The notes: generated by a model not told the origin, from the sequence alone. 64,000 bases of DNA from Armatimonadota bacterium (GCA_018268335.1 JAFDWT010000043.1:16450-80449), one strand, 5' to 3'. Shown: positions 33,720-42,590, counted from the stretch's first letter. Numbers and translations: made by a program.

Positions 33720-35069
33720 CTAACATGGCTTCTCTGCCCCCTTGCGGGCGTAGAACCAGAAGTTGACGAGCAGGTTGGCCACGCAGAAGACAGCCAGGCC
33801 CGTGAAGAACGGACCAGCGTTCTTGCCCGTCCCCATCACGGCGGCGAGCAGGACGCTGACCAGGAACGGACCATAGGCGGCGACCGCCGACGTCCAGCCG
33901 ATCACGCCGCTCGCTTGGCGAGCCTCGAAAATCATCGGGATCTGCTTAAAGGTCGAGGCGTTGCCAATGCCGCAGAAGAAGAAGATCCCCAGCATCAGGC
34001 CGAGGAAGTTCGGCCAGGTCGCCAAGGAAGTTGGGCTCGCGAAGGGGACAATGGCGAAGGCGCAAGCGACCATGCCGACTGCGCTGACCATAGTCACCTT
34101 GGCACCGCCTACTTTGTCAGCCACTGGACCGGCCAAGACGCGCACACCGGCACCGACGAACGGGCCAAGAAAGGCGAACTTCAGAGGATCGGGGCCACTC
34201 GGGAACCCAGCGTAGAGCTGTTTGATCAACAGCGGGAAGGCGGCGGCCAGCCCACTGAACGAACCGAAAGTCATGACGTAGAGCGACGTCATGAGCCAGG
34301 TGTGTTTCTCCTTGAAGATGTCCAACTGCTCGCGGAAACTGGCCTGGACGGGGACATCGCGCAAGCTGATCCACGCCAAAACGACACCGATCAGAATGAA
34401 CGGCACCCAAATCAAGGATGCGTTCTGCAAGTAAATCAGGGTCGTCTTGTGCGTCTTGGCGTCCGTCAATGTCTGCGAGGCACCCAGCATCGAGACGCCG
34501 ATGACGGCCGGGATCAAGAACTGGGCGACACTGACGCCGAAGTTGCCGATGCCAGCTTGAATTCCCAGCGCTGTACCAAGCTTCTGCTTGGGGAAGAACA
34601 GGGACGTGCTGGGCATGAACGAGCTGAAGTTGCCCCCTCCCAAGCCAGCCAGGAAGCCCAGCAACAGGAAGGTGGTGTAGCTCGTGTTCTTGTCCATCAC
34701 GGCCATGCCCCAACCGACGGCGGGGACAGCCAGGAGCAAAGTGGAGACGGCGATAGTCTTGCGCGTCCCGAATATCGGAATCAGAAACGTATGGACAATG
34801 CGCAGAGTGCCGGCAGCAAGCCCGGGCATGGCGGTCAGCCAGAACAGCTGCGGTGCCGTCAGCTTAAAGCCGATGCCGGTCAACTTGACGACGATGGCAC
34901 TGACCATAAACCAGGTGGAGAAGCTCAGCAGCAAGCAGAACGTCGTCACCCACAGGGTCCTCCAAGCCACCTTTTTTCCTTGTGACTCCCAAAAAGCAGG
35001 ATCGTTGGGTTGCCAGACGTCAATGGTCTGCTGAGGTACGGAATGGTCGGCAGCGTGCGTATGTGCCAT
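33720..35069 (-). CDS. narK: NarK-type nitrate/nitrite transporter 1
   Basis: A 449-residue MFS protein with twelve helices after a 40-residue N-terminal tail. NarK traits are the glycine-rich segments GFLAGLGGGNFSSFMPSTS (helix 5) and the matching repeat GIFFFCGIGNASTFKQ (helix 11), with the conserved Arg in GTLRIVHTF. It exchanges or imports nitrate/nitrite across the inner membrane. I chose the ATG at 35069 because AGGTGG lies eight bases upstream; two earlier in-frame starts lack this. It heads the narK-nnrS-crp operon and faces a palindromic operator (35126-35145) shared with divergent moaA. Confidence 0.92.
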   Translation of the reverse strand: MAHTHAADHSVPQQTIDVWQPNDPAFWESQGKKVAWRTLWVTTFCLLLSFSTWFMVSAIVVKLTGIGFKLTAPQLFWLTAMPGLAAGTLRIVHTFLIPIFGTRKTIAVSTLLLAVPAVGWGMAVMDKNTSYTTFLLLGFLAGLGGGNFSSFMPSTSLFFPKQKLGTALGIQAGIGNFGVSVAQFLIPAVIGVSMLGASQTLTDAKTHKTTLIYLQNASLIWVPFILIGVVLAWISLRDVPVQASFREQLDIFKEKHTWLMTSLYVMTFGSFSGLAAAFPLLIKQLYAGFPSGPDPLKFAFLGPFVGAGVRVLAGPVADKVGGAKVTMVSAVGMVACAFAIVPFASPTSLATWPNFLGLMLGIFFFCGIGNASTFKQIPMIFEARQASGVIGWTSAVAAYGPFLVSVLLAAVMGTGKNAGPFFTGLAVFCVANLLVNFWFYARKGAEKPC

Positions 35070-35125
35070 ATGAAGGTCCACCTCGACGTGAAACACCTTC
35101 ATTCTTCGAGCCACGAGACGGGAAA

Positions 35126-35145
35126 ACTATGACTGCGATCATAGT
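35126..35145. promoter_or_regulatory. Palindromic Crp/Fnr-type operator between narK and moaA
   Basis: ACTATGA, six bases (CTGCGA), TCATAGT: a perfect 7-6-7 dyad. The spacing equals the Crp consensus and the core is ATGA-N6-TCAT. It lies about 65 bp from both the narK and moaA start codons, so one site could control both directions. Three more sites with the same core lie near 42583, 51917 and 52524, each beside nitrate or molybdenum-cofactor genes. Confidence 0.75.
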
Positions 35146-35200
35146 GGCGTGAGAAAGATGCAACTAGCATCTAGATGTTGTGAACAAAGGACGCGCATTG

Positions 35201-36169
35201 ATGGACAGATATGGTCGTCGACACGACTACCTGCGCGTCTCGCTCACCGACAGATGCAATTTGCGATGCCTCTATTGCATGCCGGCAGAAGGAGTGCAAT
35301 GGCGCGAGAAAGCTGAGATTCTCACCCTTGAGGAAATCGAGCAGTTGGTCAGGGTGTTTGTGGAACATGGCGTCCGTAAAGTCCGGCTGACCGGCGGCGA
35401 GCCGAGCGTGCGCAAGGGCTATATCGGTCTGGTCCAACGGCTAGCTGGCATTCCTGGCCTGGAACAACTTGGGCTCACCACCAACGGTTTGACCTTGGCC
35501 TACGACGCCCATGCGCTCAAGGCGGCGGGGCTGGATTCTGTCAACGTCAGCCTCGACACCCTGTCCCCCGATCGGTTCTTCCAGCTGGCCCGTCGCCCAG
35601 GCCACCACCGGGTGCTCGCGGGAATCCGAGCGGCAGTAGAGTCCGGGCTCACCACAAAGGTCAATGTAGTGGTGCTGGCTGGCACGAACGACGACGAGGT
35701 GCTGGACTTCGTCGGCCTGACCCGAGACTGGCCGGTGACCGTAAGGTTCATCGAGTTCATGCCTTTCCTCGGCAACAATTGGCAACCCGACCGGGTGATC
35801 CCGAGTGCCGAGATCCGCGAGCGGGTGAGCCGCGCCTTTCCGACCCGGCCCGTGGCGAGGCAGGCATCCGATGTGGCCAGCGAACTCGACATCGAAGGGC
35901 ACGCTGGCAAGGTGGGGTTTGTGTCGAGCGTCTCTGAGAGTTTCTGCGGTGACTGCAACCGGCTGCGCCTCACTGCCGACGGGCAACTGAAATGCTGTCT
36001 TTTCCTCTCCCCCGACGGCAACCTCCGCGACGCTTTGCGCGCCGGGGCATCCGGCGACAAACTAGCGGCAATAGCGCAGAATTGTCTAGACCATAAGTGG
36101 AGAGCGCACCCTGACATGTCGGATTGGCAGCAGCGCGACGTCCTTCCCATGGTGCAGATAGGCGGATGA
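35201..36169 (+). CDS. moaA: MoaA, GTP 3',8-cyclase
   Basis: A 322-residue radical SAM enzyme for the first step of molybdenum-cofactor synthesis, converting GTP to the cyclic intermediate that MoaC turns into cPMP. The SAM cluster motif CNLRCLYC follows RVSLTDR. The C-terminal cluster is CGDCNRLRLTADGQLKCC, and the functionally needed C-terminal Gly-Gly is present (IGG). I chose ATG 35201, nine bases after AAAGGA, over a GTG 21 bases upstream. The stop overlaps the next gene's ATG. It starts the moa-moe operon. Confidence 0.96.
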   Translation: MDRYGRRHDYLRVSLTDRCNLRCLYCMPAEGVQWREKAEILTLEEIEQLVRVFVEHGVRKVRLTGGEPSVRKGYIGLVQRLAGIPGLEQLGLTTNGLTLAYDAHALKAAGLDSVNVSLDTLSPDRFFQLARRPGHHRVLAGIRAAVESGLTTKVNVVVLAGTNDDEVLDFVGLTRDWPVTVRFIEFMPFLGNNWQPDRVIPSAEIRERVSRAFPTRPVARQASDVASELDIEGHAGKVGFVSSVSESFCGDCNRLRLTADGQLKCCLFLSPDGNLRDALRAGASGDKLAAIAQNCLDHKWRAHPDMSDWQQRDVLPMVQIGG

Positions 36170-37068
36170 GAGACGTTTCCTTCAAACCAACAACACTCCG
36201 GACGGCCATTGCCGAAGCACGGTTAATCGTCTCGCCAGGGACTACCGAGCGTGTACGGACTGGTGACCTGCCCAAAGCCGATCCGGTAGCCATCGCTCGC
36301 ACCGCCGGCGTCATGGCGGCCAAGAAGACGACCGAGTGGATCCCCTATTGCCACAACATACCGATCGAGCACGTTCAGATCGACATCGACCTGAATGATG
36401 CCGAAATCCTGGTCAAAGCCAAGGTAGCCAGCGTGGCCCGGACGGGTGTCGAAATGGAAGCCATGACGGCGGCAGCCGCGACCGCCATCACCCTCTACGA
36501 CATGCTCAAGATCATCGACGACGACATGGAGATCGTCGGCGTCAAGTTGCTGGAGAAGCGTGGTGGCAAGTCCGACCGCCAGTTCGTGGGCGACTGGACG
36601 GCGGCCGTGATCACCGTGTCGGACAGCGCGGCCACGGGAACCCGGGAAGACGTGAGCGGTCGCATCTTGGAGCACGGTCTCGCCGGGTTGGGGGCGACTT
36701 CGGTACACCGTGCGACAGTTGCCGACGAGGCAACCGAGATCAAGTCTGCGCTCGAAGGTGTGTTGGCAGCTGGACATACAGTCGTTCTTCTGACGGGCGG
36801 TACCGGGGTTGGCCCGCGCGACCGGACGCCGGAGGCCGTCCGCCCTGTTTTGGAGACAGAACTTCCCGGCGTGGCGCAGACGTTCATCCAATACAGTCAG
36901 GCCCGCCATCCGCGGGCAATGCTCAGCCGCATTGTCGCCGGGATCGCCCAGGGAGCGGTGGTCGTCGCTTTGCCAGGCTCGCCGGGGGCATGCCAAGACG
37001 CGCTGGACTGCCTGTTCCCTGCCCTCCTGCACACGCGCGACATGCTGGCCGGCGCCGGACACCCATGA
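36166..37068 (+). CDS. MoaC-MoaB fusion (cPMP synthase plus molybdopterin adenylyltransferase-type domain)
   Basis: A 300-residue fusion. Residues 1-145 are MoaC (MAAKKTTEWIPYCHNI, VEMEAMTAAAATAITLYDM), which makes cPMP. Residues 150-300 are a MoaB/MogA domain (AAVITVSDSAATGTREDVSG, LTGGTGVGPRDRTPEAV), which adenylates molybdopterin before metal insertion by MoeA. The ATG overlaps the moaA stop (ATGA) and its own stop overlaps the moeA ATG in the same way. The two fused enzymes act at separate steps of the pathway. Confidence 0.94.
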   Translation: MRDVSFKPTTLRTAIAEARLIVSPGTTERVRTGDLPKADPVAIARTAGVMAAKKTTEWIPYCHNIPIEHVQIDIDLNDAEILVKAKVASVARTGVEMEAMTAAAATAITLYDMLKIIDDDMEIVGVKLLEKRGGKSDRQFVGDWTAAVITVSDSAATGTREDVSGRILEHGLAGLGATSVHRATVADEATEIKSALEGVLAAGHTVVLLTGGTGVGPRDRTPEAVRPVLETELPGVAQTFIQYSQARHPRAMLSRIVAGIAQGAVVVALPGSPGACQDALDCLFPALLHTRDMLAGAGHP

Positions 37069-38228
37069 TCTCCGTCGACCAGGCCCTGAGCGAAGTCCTT
37101 TCCCGGCGACCTGCACCGGCTTCAGAGCCCGTCGCCCTCAAAGACGCTTTGGGCAGGAAGACATCCAGTGACATCCTGAGTCCGGTCGACCTTCCCCTGT
37201 TCGACAACAGCGCGATGGACGGCTATGCCGTCGGCGCGTGTGACCGAGACAGATGGCAGGTCGTCGGCGAAGTCCGGGCAGGAACCGCAAGGCCCGACCA
37301 ACTCGGCCCCGGCGAGGCCGTCCGTGTCTTCACTGGTGCAAAACTTCCCCCGGGAACTGTTGCTGTCTTGATGCAAGAGGACGCCCACATCGAGGCCGGC
37401 AGTTTGCGCGCCCTCGTGCCAGTCCGGCCTGGTGCCCATGTCCGGTATCGCGGAGAAGAGATTCAGTCAGGAAGTCTGCTCGTCGCAGGTGGGACACGGC
37501 TGACCCCGCCCGTCTGCGCTACCCTTGCCGCGGTGGGTTTGGACACGGTTGAGGTACAGGCGAGGCAGCTGGTCAGCGTCGTCTGCACCGGCGACGAAGT
37601 CGTCGCGCCCGGAGGACACCTCGACGACGGAAAGATCTTTGAATCCAACGGGACGGCCGTCGTATCGTCGCTACAGTCGTTAGGGTTCAAAGCGGATGTG
37701 CGCCGCATGCCTGACGACGAAAGTTCGCTCGCGGTGGCGTTTCGGGTCGTCGCCGAGAAACACGACGTCCTGGTGACGACCGGCGGCGTGTCGGTGGGCG
37801 ACTATGACCATGTCGTTGCGGCTGCTCAATCCGCTGGATTCGACCTGGTCTTCCACGGTGTCGCGATGAAGCCTGGCAAGCCGATCGCGTTCGGCGTGCA
37901 TCCGTCTGGATGCGCCTGGTTTGGCTTGCCTGGCAACCCCATGTCGGCCATGGTCGGCCTCCTGCTGTTTGTCGCTCCTTACTTGGGAGTTCCACTACGG
38001 CGCCTGCGCCTCTCCCTTGCTGAGGAGATCACCCAAGGCGGCGGACGCGAGGAATACGTCCCTGGATGCCTGACCGACAAGGGTCAGGTGGTCGCGACTC
38101 CGACCATCGGGTCTCACGCCCAGAAAGGGCTAGTCGACGCCGACCTTCTCATCCGCGTCCCCATCGGTGCGACACTGGAGACAGGTGACTTCGCCGAAGT
38201 GCTACTGTTGCCCTGGAGGAACGCCTGA
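37065..38228 (+). CDS. moeA: MoeA, molybdopterin molybdenumtransferase
   Basis: A 387-residue MoeA that inserts molybdate into adenylated molybdopterin. It shows LPLFDNSAMDGYAV, the Gly-rich RVFTGAKLPPGTVAVLMQE, CTGDEVVAPG, the MPT-binding TTGGVSVGDYDH and the conserved GLPGNPMSAMVG. The ATG at 37065 overlaps the previous stop codon; in-frame upstream codons would run into the MoaB domain. It is followed directly by moaD. Confidence 0.96.
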   Translation: MISVDQALSEVLSRRPAPASEPVALKDALGRKTSSDILSPVDLPLFDNSAMDGYAVGACDRDRWQVVGEVRAGTARPDQLGPGEAVRVFTGAKLPPGTVAVLMQEDAHIEAGSLRALVPVRPGAHVRYRGEEIQSGSLLVAGGTRLTPPVCATLAAVGLDTVEVQARQLVSVVCTGDEVVAPGGHLDDGKIFESNGTAVVSSLQSLGFKADVRRMPDDESSLAVAFRVVAEKHDVLVTTGGVSVGDYDHVVAAAQSAGFDLVFHGVAMKPGKPIAFGVHPSGCAWFGLPGNPMSAMVGLLLFVAPYLGVPLRRLRLSLAEEITQGGGREEYVPGCLTDKGQVVATPTIGSHAQKGLVDADLLIRVPIGATLETGDFAEVLLLPWRNA

Positions 38229-38468
38229 ATGACTCTCAAAGTGAAGTACTTCGCTGTCCTGCGAGAACGGCGCGGATTGGCTGAAGAGACCGTCGAAGTC
38301 GAACCGACGACTGCCGGCGGATTCACGGCGTGGATCCTGCGCGAGCACAGTTTGGGTCTGCCTCCGGCACTTGTCCGCCTGGCCATGGACGGCACGTTCC
38401 TGGCCGACGACGAGCCCTTGCGCGACGGCGCGGAGGTCGTCCTGATCCCACCAGTGGCCGGAGGATGA
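38229..38468 (+). CDS. moaD: MoaD, molybdopterin synthase sulfur carrier
   Basis: A 79-residue ubiquitin-like protein ending in VAGG. The C-terminal Gly-Gly is adenylated by a MoeB-type enzyme, thiolated, and donates sulfur to cPMP in complex with MoaE. Opening strand KVKYFAVLRERRGL and late segment DGAEVVLIPPVAGG are family-typical. It begins immediately after moeA and overlaps the next gene, which encodes its MoaE partner and its activator in one chain. Confidence 0.93.
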   Translation: MTLKVKYFAVLRERRGLAEETVEVEPTTAGGFTAWILREHSLGLPPALVRLAMDGTFLADDEPLRDGAEVVLIPPVAGG

Positions 38469-39901
38469 GATTCAGCCTGACCCGCGAACCGATCACGGTC
38501 TCCCGCGAGCCTTCGCCCGGAGCTGGTGGGTTTGTCACCTTCGACGGGCGCGTCCGAGACAACGCCGACGGCCAGTCGGTGCTGCGCCTCGAGTACGAGG
38601 CGTTTGACGAAATGGCCCTGGCCGAGGGTCAGAAGCTTGTTGAGGAAGCCGCTGCGCGTTTTGAGTTGGTCGATGCGGACGTCGTCCACCGGCTCGGTCT
38701 ACTCGAGGTCGGTGAGTCAGCAGTAGTCATTACCGTCGCCGCACCCCATCGACGCGAAGCGTTCGGCGCTTGCGAGTGGATCATTGACCAGCTCAAGTGG
38801 CGGGTGCCGATCTGGAAGAAGGAGCACTATGCCTCCGGCGAATCGGAATGGGTCTTGGCTCAGGCCAGCCCAACCGAAGCGACCGACGGCCTCTATGACC
38901 GCCAGATCCGAATGCCGGAGATCGGGGCGGAGGGCCAGCAGAAGATCGGCGCCGCTTCCGTCCTTTTGGTCGGGCTGGGTGGCCTGGGTGCGGCTGTTCT
39001 GCCAGCGTTGGCAGGGGCAGGCGTCGGCCGGCTGGTCTTAGTCGACGCCGACACAGTCGACGCGACGAACCTCCATCGGCAGACGATCTACCGTCGGAGC
39101 GACGTCGGCCGTGGCAAGGCCGAGAGGGCGGCACGGTTCGCCAAGGAACTTAATCCTTCGGTCGATGTCGCCGCAGTGCCCGAGATGCTCGACGCGGCCA
39201 ACGCTGAGCGCCTGGTGCAGAGCTGCGAGATTGTCGTCGACGGCACCGACTCGCTCGCAACCAAATTCTTGCTGAACGCGACGTGCAAACGCCTGGGCAA
39301 GACCCTGGTCACCGCGAGCATCCATGGCTTTGAGGGCCAAGTCTTCACCGTCACACCGGACGGGCCGTGCCTTCAGTGCCTGTTCCCCGAGACCCCGACC
39401 GACGGGTGCGTCGATACCTGCGCCGTGAACGGGACGGTCAGTGTCGTGCCGGCGTTCTTTGGCGTCCTGCAGGCCAACGAGGTGGTCCAGTCGCTCATCG
39501 GGGGACCAGTGCTGATGGATGAGCTCCTTCTTTTTGACCTGGCTGGCAAGTCCATGACAAAGCTCCGTCGATGGCACCGTCCTGGTTGCCGAGGATGCCT
39601 GGGCGAATTTGTTTCGGAGACCCCAGGTTGGGAAGTGGACACCGTCGAAGAGGCCCAGGAGAGACATGCGGACCTTCAGGTCGTCGATATCCGAGAGCTG
39701 GACGAGGAGCCAGACGGGCCGGTGGGTAGCACAAGGATTCCGATGGGAGAATGGGCGGGTCGAGTGCCCGAGGCTCCGACTCTTTTTATTTGCGCCTCGG
39801 GGGCCAGGAGCGGACGGCTTGTCGTGGACATGCGGTCGCGCGGCGTGTCTAGGGTCTATTCGCTTCGCGGCGGCGTCCACGGGATGGTGGAGCGCAATTG
39901 A
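38465..39901 (+). CDS. MoaE-MoeB-rhodanese triple fusion
   Basis: A 478-residue three-domain protein. Residues 1-135 are MoaE, the large subunit of molybdopterin synthase (GFVTFDGRVRDN, LEYEAF, PHRREAF, catalytic-type Lys in PIWKKEHY). Residues 140-375 are a MoeB/ThiF-type E1 enzyme (YDRQIRMPEIG, nucleotide loop VLLVGLGGLGA, zinc pairs CLQC and CRGC). Residues 385-478 are a rhodanese with active-site loop CASGARS. Together these can adenylate MoaD, deliver sulfur to it and use it on cPMP. The ATG at 38465 overlaps the moaD stop; upstream in-frame codons overlap moaD and do not match MoaE. Confidence 0.93.
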   Translation: MRFSLTREPITVSREPSPGAGGFVTFDGRVRDNADGQSVLRLEYEAFDEMALAEGQKLVEEAAARFELVDADVVHRLGLLEVGESAVVITVAAPHRREAFGACEWIIDQLKWRVPIWKKEHYASGESEWVLAQASPTEATDGLYDRQIRMPEIGAEGQQKIGAASVLLVGLGGLGAAVLPALAGAGVGRLVLVDADTVDATNLHRQTIYRRSDVGRGKAERAARFAKELNPSVDVAAVPEMLDAANAERLVQSCEIVVDGTDSLATKFLLNATCKRLGKTLVTASIHGFEGQVFTVTPDGPCLQCLFPETPTDGCVDTCAVNGTVSVVPAFFGVLQANEVVQSLIGGPVLMDELLLFDLAGKSMTKLRRWHRPGCRGCLGEFVSETPGWEVDTVEEAQERHADLQVVDIRELDEEPDGPVGSTRIPMGEWAGRVPEAPTLFICASGARSGRLVVDMRSRGVSRVYSLRGGVHGMVERN

Positions 39902-40623
39902 GCGTCGCCCTCGCCGTCGGTGTGTTCTTTGTGGCCCTGGCCTACAGCCTGGTCGGCCATGGCGGGGCCTCGGGCTACCTCGCTCTCTTGGCCTTCACAT
40001 CTGTCGACCAAAAGACGGCGTCGACGACGGCCCTCGGCCTTAACCTTGTCGTCGCCGGAGTCACCTTCTTCACGTTCCGGCGCGCCAAGCACTTCTCGTG
40101 GCCGCTGGTCTGGCCGTTCTTGGTCGGTTCGGTTCCCTTCGCCTTCCTGGGTGGTTCCCTCAAGATGGAGAGCCGCGTCCAGAGCTGGATCCTCGCCGCG
40201 ACACTGACCTACGCGGCGGTGGCTTTGGTGCTGCCAGTCAAGGCTGGAACCGAAGAAACACGCCCACCCCATCGTGGCATCGCCATTGCGACTGGCGCGG
40301 GCATCGGCTTGCTCTCAGGCATTGTCGGCGTGGGTGGCGGCATTTTCCTTTCGCCGGTCATGATCTTGGCGAAGTGGGCCAAACCGCACGTGGTCGCTAG
40401 CGCGTCGGCGGTTTTTATCTTCGCCAACTCGTTCGCAGGGCTCTTGGCCCGCCCGCCTCGTCACCTCGCCGACGCAGCCGCCTATTGGCCTCTGATCCTA
40501 GCTGGGCTTGTGGGAGCGGTGGCCGGAAGCTACGTCGGTGCGTTCAAGACGTCCGGGCCAGTCATGCGCCGGGCCTTGGGGGCCGTCCTGTTGGTCGCTG
40601 TCTGGAAGCTTGTCGTCAAGTAG
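39898..40623 (+). CDS. TauE/SafE-family membrane transporter
   Basis: A 241-residue protein with about eight membrane helices and the duplicated TauE/SafE pattern (SLVGHGGASGYLAL in the first half, GLLSGIVGVGGGIFLSPVM in the second). The family exports sulfite or other sulfur-containing anions. It starts at TTG overlapping the stop of the rhodanese-containing fusion, so it is co-transcribed with molybdenum-cofactor genes. Clearing sulfur by-products or moving an oxyanion is plausible but not shown. It converges on crp gene 2 with an 8-base overlap. Confidence 0.87.
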   Translation: MSVALAVGVFFVALAYSLVGHGGASGYLALLAFTSVDQKTASTTALGLNLVVAGVTFFTFRRAKHFSWPLVWPFLVGSVPFAFLGGSLKMESRVQSWILAATLTYAAVALVLPVKAGTEETRPPHRGIAIATGAGIGLLSGIVGVGGGIFLSPVMILAKWAKPHVVASASAVFIFANSFAGLLARPPRHLADAAAYWPLILAGLVGAVAGSYVGAFKTSGPVMRRALGAVLLVAVWKLVVK

Positions 40624-41344
40624 AGCCACGGACAGTGGACACCAAAGCGTCCTTGTCCTTCAACAAGATCATCTTCGACTTGGTGGTGACGAGCCCCGAT
40701 TTCTGCCACTTGCTCATCACCCGGATCGTGGACTCGACGGTCGTCCCGGCGATCTCGGCAATGTCCTGCCGAGTCAAAGGCACGGAAATCACGACTCCAC
40801 TGTCCTTGCCGACACCATAGGAGTTCGCGAGCATCAGCAGGACGGCGGCGATGCGCTGGTCGACCTTGCCCGAACTCAGGTGCGAGATCATGTCGTACGA
40901 CTGGCGCAAGCGGTTCGTCGTGCGGCGGACCAGGTGCTCCTTAAGAACCACATTGGTGTTGTAGATCGGCATGATGGACGCCTTCGGCACTTTCAGGTAC
41001 CAGGTGTCGCATACCGCTTTGGCGGTCTGCGGGCAGCCAGTGCCGTCAACGACGCCCAAAAGGCCAAAGATCTGGCCGGGGCCCATGATCTCCGTGGTCA
41101 CCTCTTGCCCGGCAGCTGTGGTCCGAGTCATCTTGACAAACCCAGAGGCGACGATCCCAAAGAAAGTGACACTGCTGCCGTCGAGCCAGATCAACTCAGC
41201 CCGCTCGGCGTGGGCAGGCCGCGAGACGACCGCCAGTTCCTCGATCTGCTCGTCGGTGAGCCCGTTCAGGAGACTACTGCTCCGGATCACCTCCAACTTG
41301 GACGGAGGCTCGTGCATGTGGGCCGATTCTACACCCCCGTCCAT
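40616..41344 (-). CDS. Crp/Fnr-family transcription regulator 2
   Basis: A 242-residue regulator with a cyclic-nucleotide-fold sensor domain (SSVTFFGIVASGFVKMTRT, GQIFGLLGVVDG) and a winged helix (LTRQDIAEIAGTTVESTIRVMSKWQKSGLV). The recognition helix has the E-x3-R spacing of FNR-type proteins. FNR's N-terminal cysteines are absent. An internal ATG nine codons in is an alternative start. It follows the porin-like gene by 15 bp and is probably in its operon, downstream of the operator at 42577-42590, so it may control its own expression. Confidence 0.9.
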   Translation of the reverse strand: MDGGVESAHMHEPPSKLEVIRSSSLLNGLTDEQIEELAVVSRPAHAERAELIWLDGSSVTFFGIVASGFVKMTRTTAAGQEVTTEIMGPGQIFGLLGVVDGTGCPQTAKAVCDTWYLKVPKASIMPIYNTNVVLKEHLVRRTTNRLRQSYDMISHLSSGKVDQRIAAVLLMLANSYGVGKDSGVVISVPLTRQDIAEIAGTTVESTIRVMSKWQKSGLVTTKSKMILLKDKDALVSTVRGST

Positions 41345-41359
41345 CCTGAATCATCTCAC

Positions 41360-42529
41360 CTAAAACTTCTTGGTGATCGCGACGTAGCCCCAGAGTTGCC
41401 GGTTGGACGACCCGACCTGCAGGTTCTGAGGAAACGTGCCTGGCCAGAAGACTCCGGCGCCTGCGGTCAGTGTGTATGTCGTGTCGAACTTGTAGCTGAA
41501 GTCCAGATCGAGTTCGCGGCCCAAGTGGCGGCCCGAAGCCCCGGTGGCGTCCGTATAGGTGCCGCCTGTGCGGGTGTTCACACCGCCACCGACTCCATAC
41601 CAGCTGTCACCAGAGTCATAGAGGCTGAGATCCATCACCTGGACTTTGAAGGTCTCCTTCGGAGACACGTTGAAGCGAAGCCCAGCACCGAGCTGCCTGA
41701 CATTTTGCCATCCGGTCGTGTCCATCAGGCCGACTCGGTCGTGACCGGTCGGATAGAGCTGGTCGAACGTGTTGACAGTGTCCGTGCTCTTGCCGCCACT
41801 GGCGATGTTGGTCTCGAAGAACCCATCGATCTTCTTGGCCACTGGCATCGTGTATCGGGCAAAGCCAGCCCAGGCGCGCACGGCCTTGCCGTCCTCGTGC
41901 CCGATTTGTCCGGCCACTTGATAGTCGACACTGCCCTTGCCGAGCTTGAACTTGCCCTCGCGAGAAAGCGTCAGCCTTCCCTTCTGGACGTTGTTGAGCT
42001 CGTCCGTTTTGACGACGGCCATGGTCAGACCCTGCGAGTCCTTCATCGTGACGCCGCCGAGGAAGAGGTTCTTGTCCGGCACCACGCCGACACCCTGTTT
42101 GGCGACGAACGCGGAGAAGCGGTCCCTCTCGTACGACACCGCGTCGAAAGAGTTTGAGACGTTGTGCCAGTTCAACTCGCCAATGAGGCGTTGCGAGCCG
42201 ACCGCCAACCTTTGCCGTCCCAGCGTCACCTTGGCCTTGTCGACTGAGAACGACGCGTTGGCCTCGACCATGTCGCTCCTGTCGTTCGACGAGTTGCTGC
42301 CCAAGGTCCACACCCAGTCGTGGGCGTACTGATAGACAAACCGTCCAGTGAAATCCTTGCCTTTCAGATTCACGCCGGCCCGATACCGGCCAAAAACGTC
42401 GCCACGGTTGTCTGAAACGTTGCTCAGAAAGTCCTTGTCTGTCCTGCGCTCATAGCGCTCGCGAATCTCAAAGACAGGCTCGACCTTGATCTTCAGCTTC
42501 GCGTCGTCGATGGGAATGTACAGCCACAT
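41360..42529 (-). CDS. Alginate-export-like outer-membrane beta-barrel protein
   Basis: A 389-residue protein of alternating polar and hydrophobic strands ending in Phe, as expected for an outer-membrane barrel. Segments such as VTLGRQRLAVGSQRLIGELNW and NSFDAVSYERDRFSAFVAK fit the alginate-export porin family, members of which occur in denitrification clusters. No signal peptide is visible: the chain starts MWLYIPIDDAKLKIKVEPVF, although GAGGGA sits at a good distance upstream of this ATG. The missing signal is odd for a barrel. It may help nitrate or nitrite cross the outer membrane. Confidence 0.65.
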   Translation of the reverse strand: MWLYIPIDDAKLKIKVEPVFEIRERYERRTDKDFLSNVSDNRGDVFGRYRAGVNLKGKDFTGRFVYQYAHDWVWTLGSNSSNDRSDMVEANASFSVDKAKVTLGRQRLAVGSQRLIGELNWHNVSNSFDAVSYERDRFSAFVAKQGVGVVPDKNLFLGGVTMKDSQGLTMAVVKTDELNNVQKGRLTLSREGKFKLGKGSVDYQVAGQIGHEDGKAVRAWAGFARYTMPVAKKIDGFFETNIASGGKSTDTVNTFDQLYPTGHDRVGLMDTTGWQNVRQLGAGLRFNVSPKETFKVQVMDLSLYDSGDSWYGVGGGVNTRTGGTYTDATGASGRHLGRELDLDFSYKFDTTYTLTAGAGVFWPGTFPQNLQVGSSNRQLWGYVAITKKF

Positions 42530-42576
42530 TTGTTTGTCCCTCAGTTGATTCTCTTATCCTCGCCAGAACCCCAACC

Positions 42577-42590
42577 ATGACATGCGTCAT
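42577..42590. promoter_or_regulatory. Crp/Fnr-type operator upstream of the porin-crp operon
   Basis: ATGA-CATGCG-TCAT, centred about 55 bp before the porin-like gene's start codon. It shares its core and spacing, and nearly its spacer, with the site upstream of the molybdoenzyme operon (ATGA-TCTGCG-TCAT). Position suits an activator site. Confidence 0.68.

Noticed and set aside
34271-34294. A perfect 9-bp inverted repeat (TCATGACGT, 6 bases, ACGTCATGA) resembling an operator
   Set aside because: It lies deep inside narK 1 and is explained by the encoded residues M-T-S-L-Y-V-M-T; spacing of the ATGA/TCAT cores is 12, not 6.
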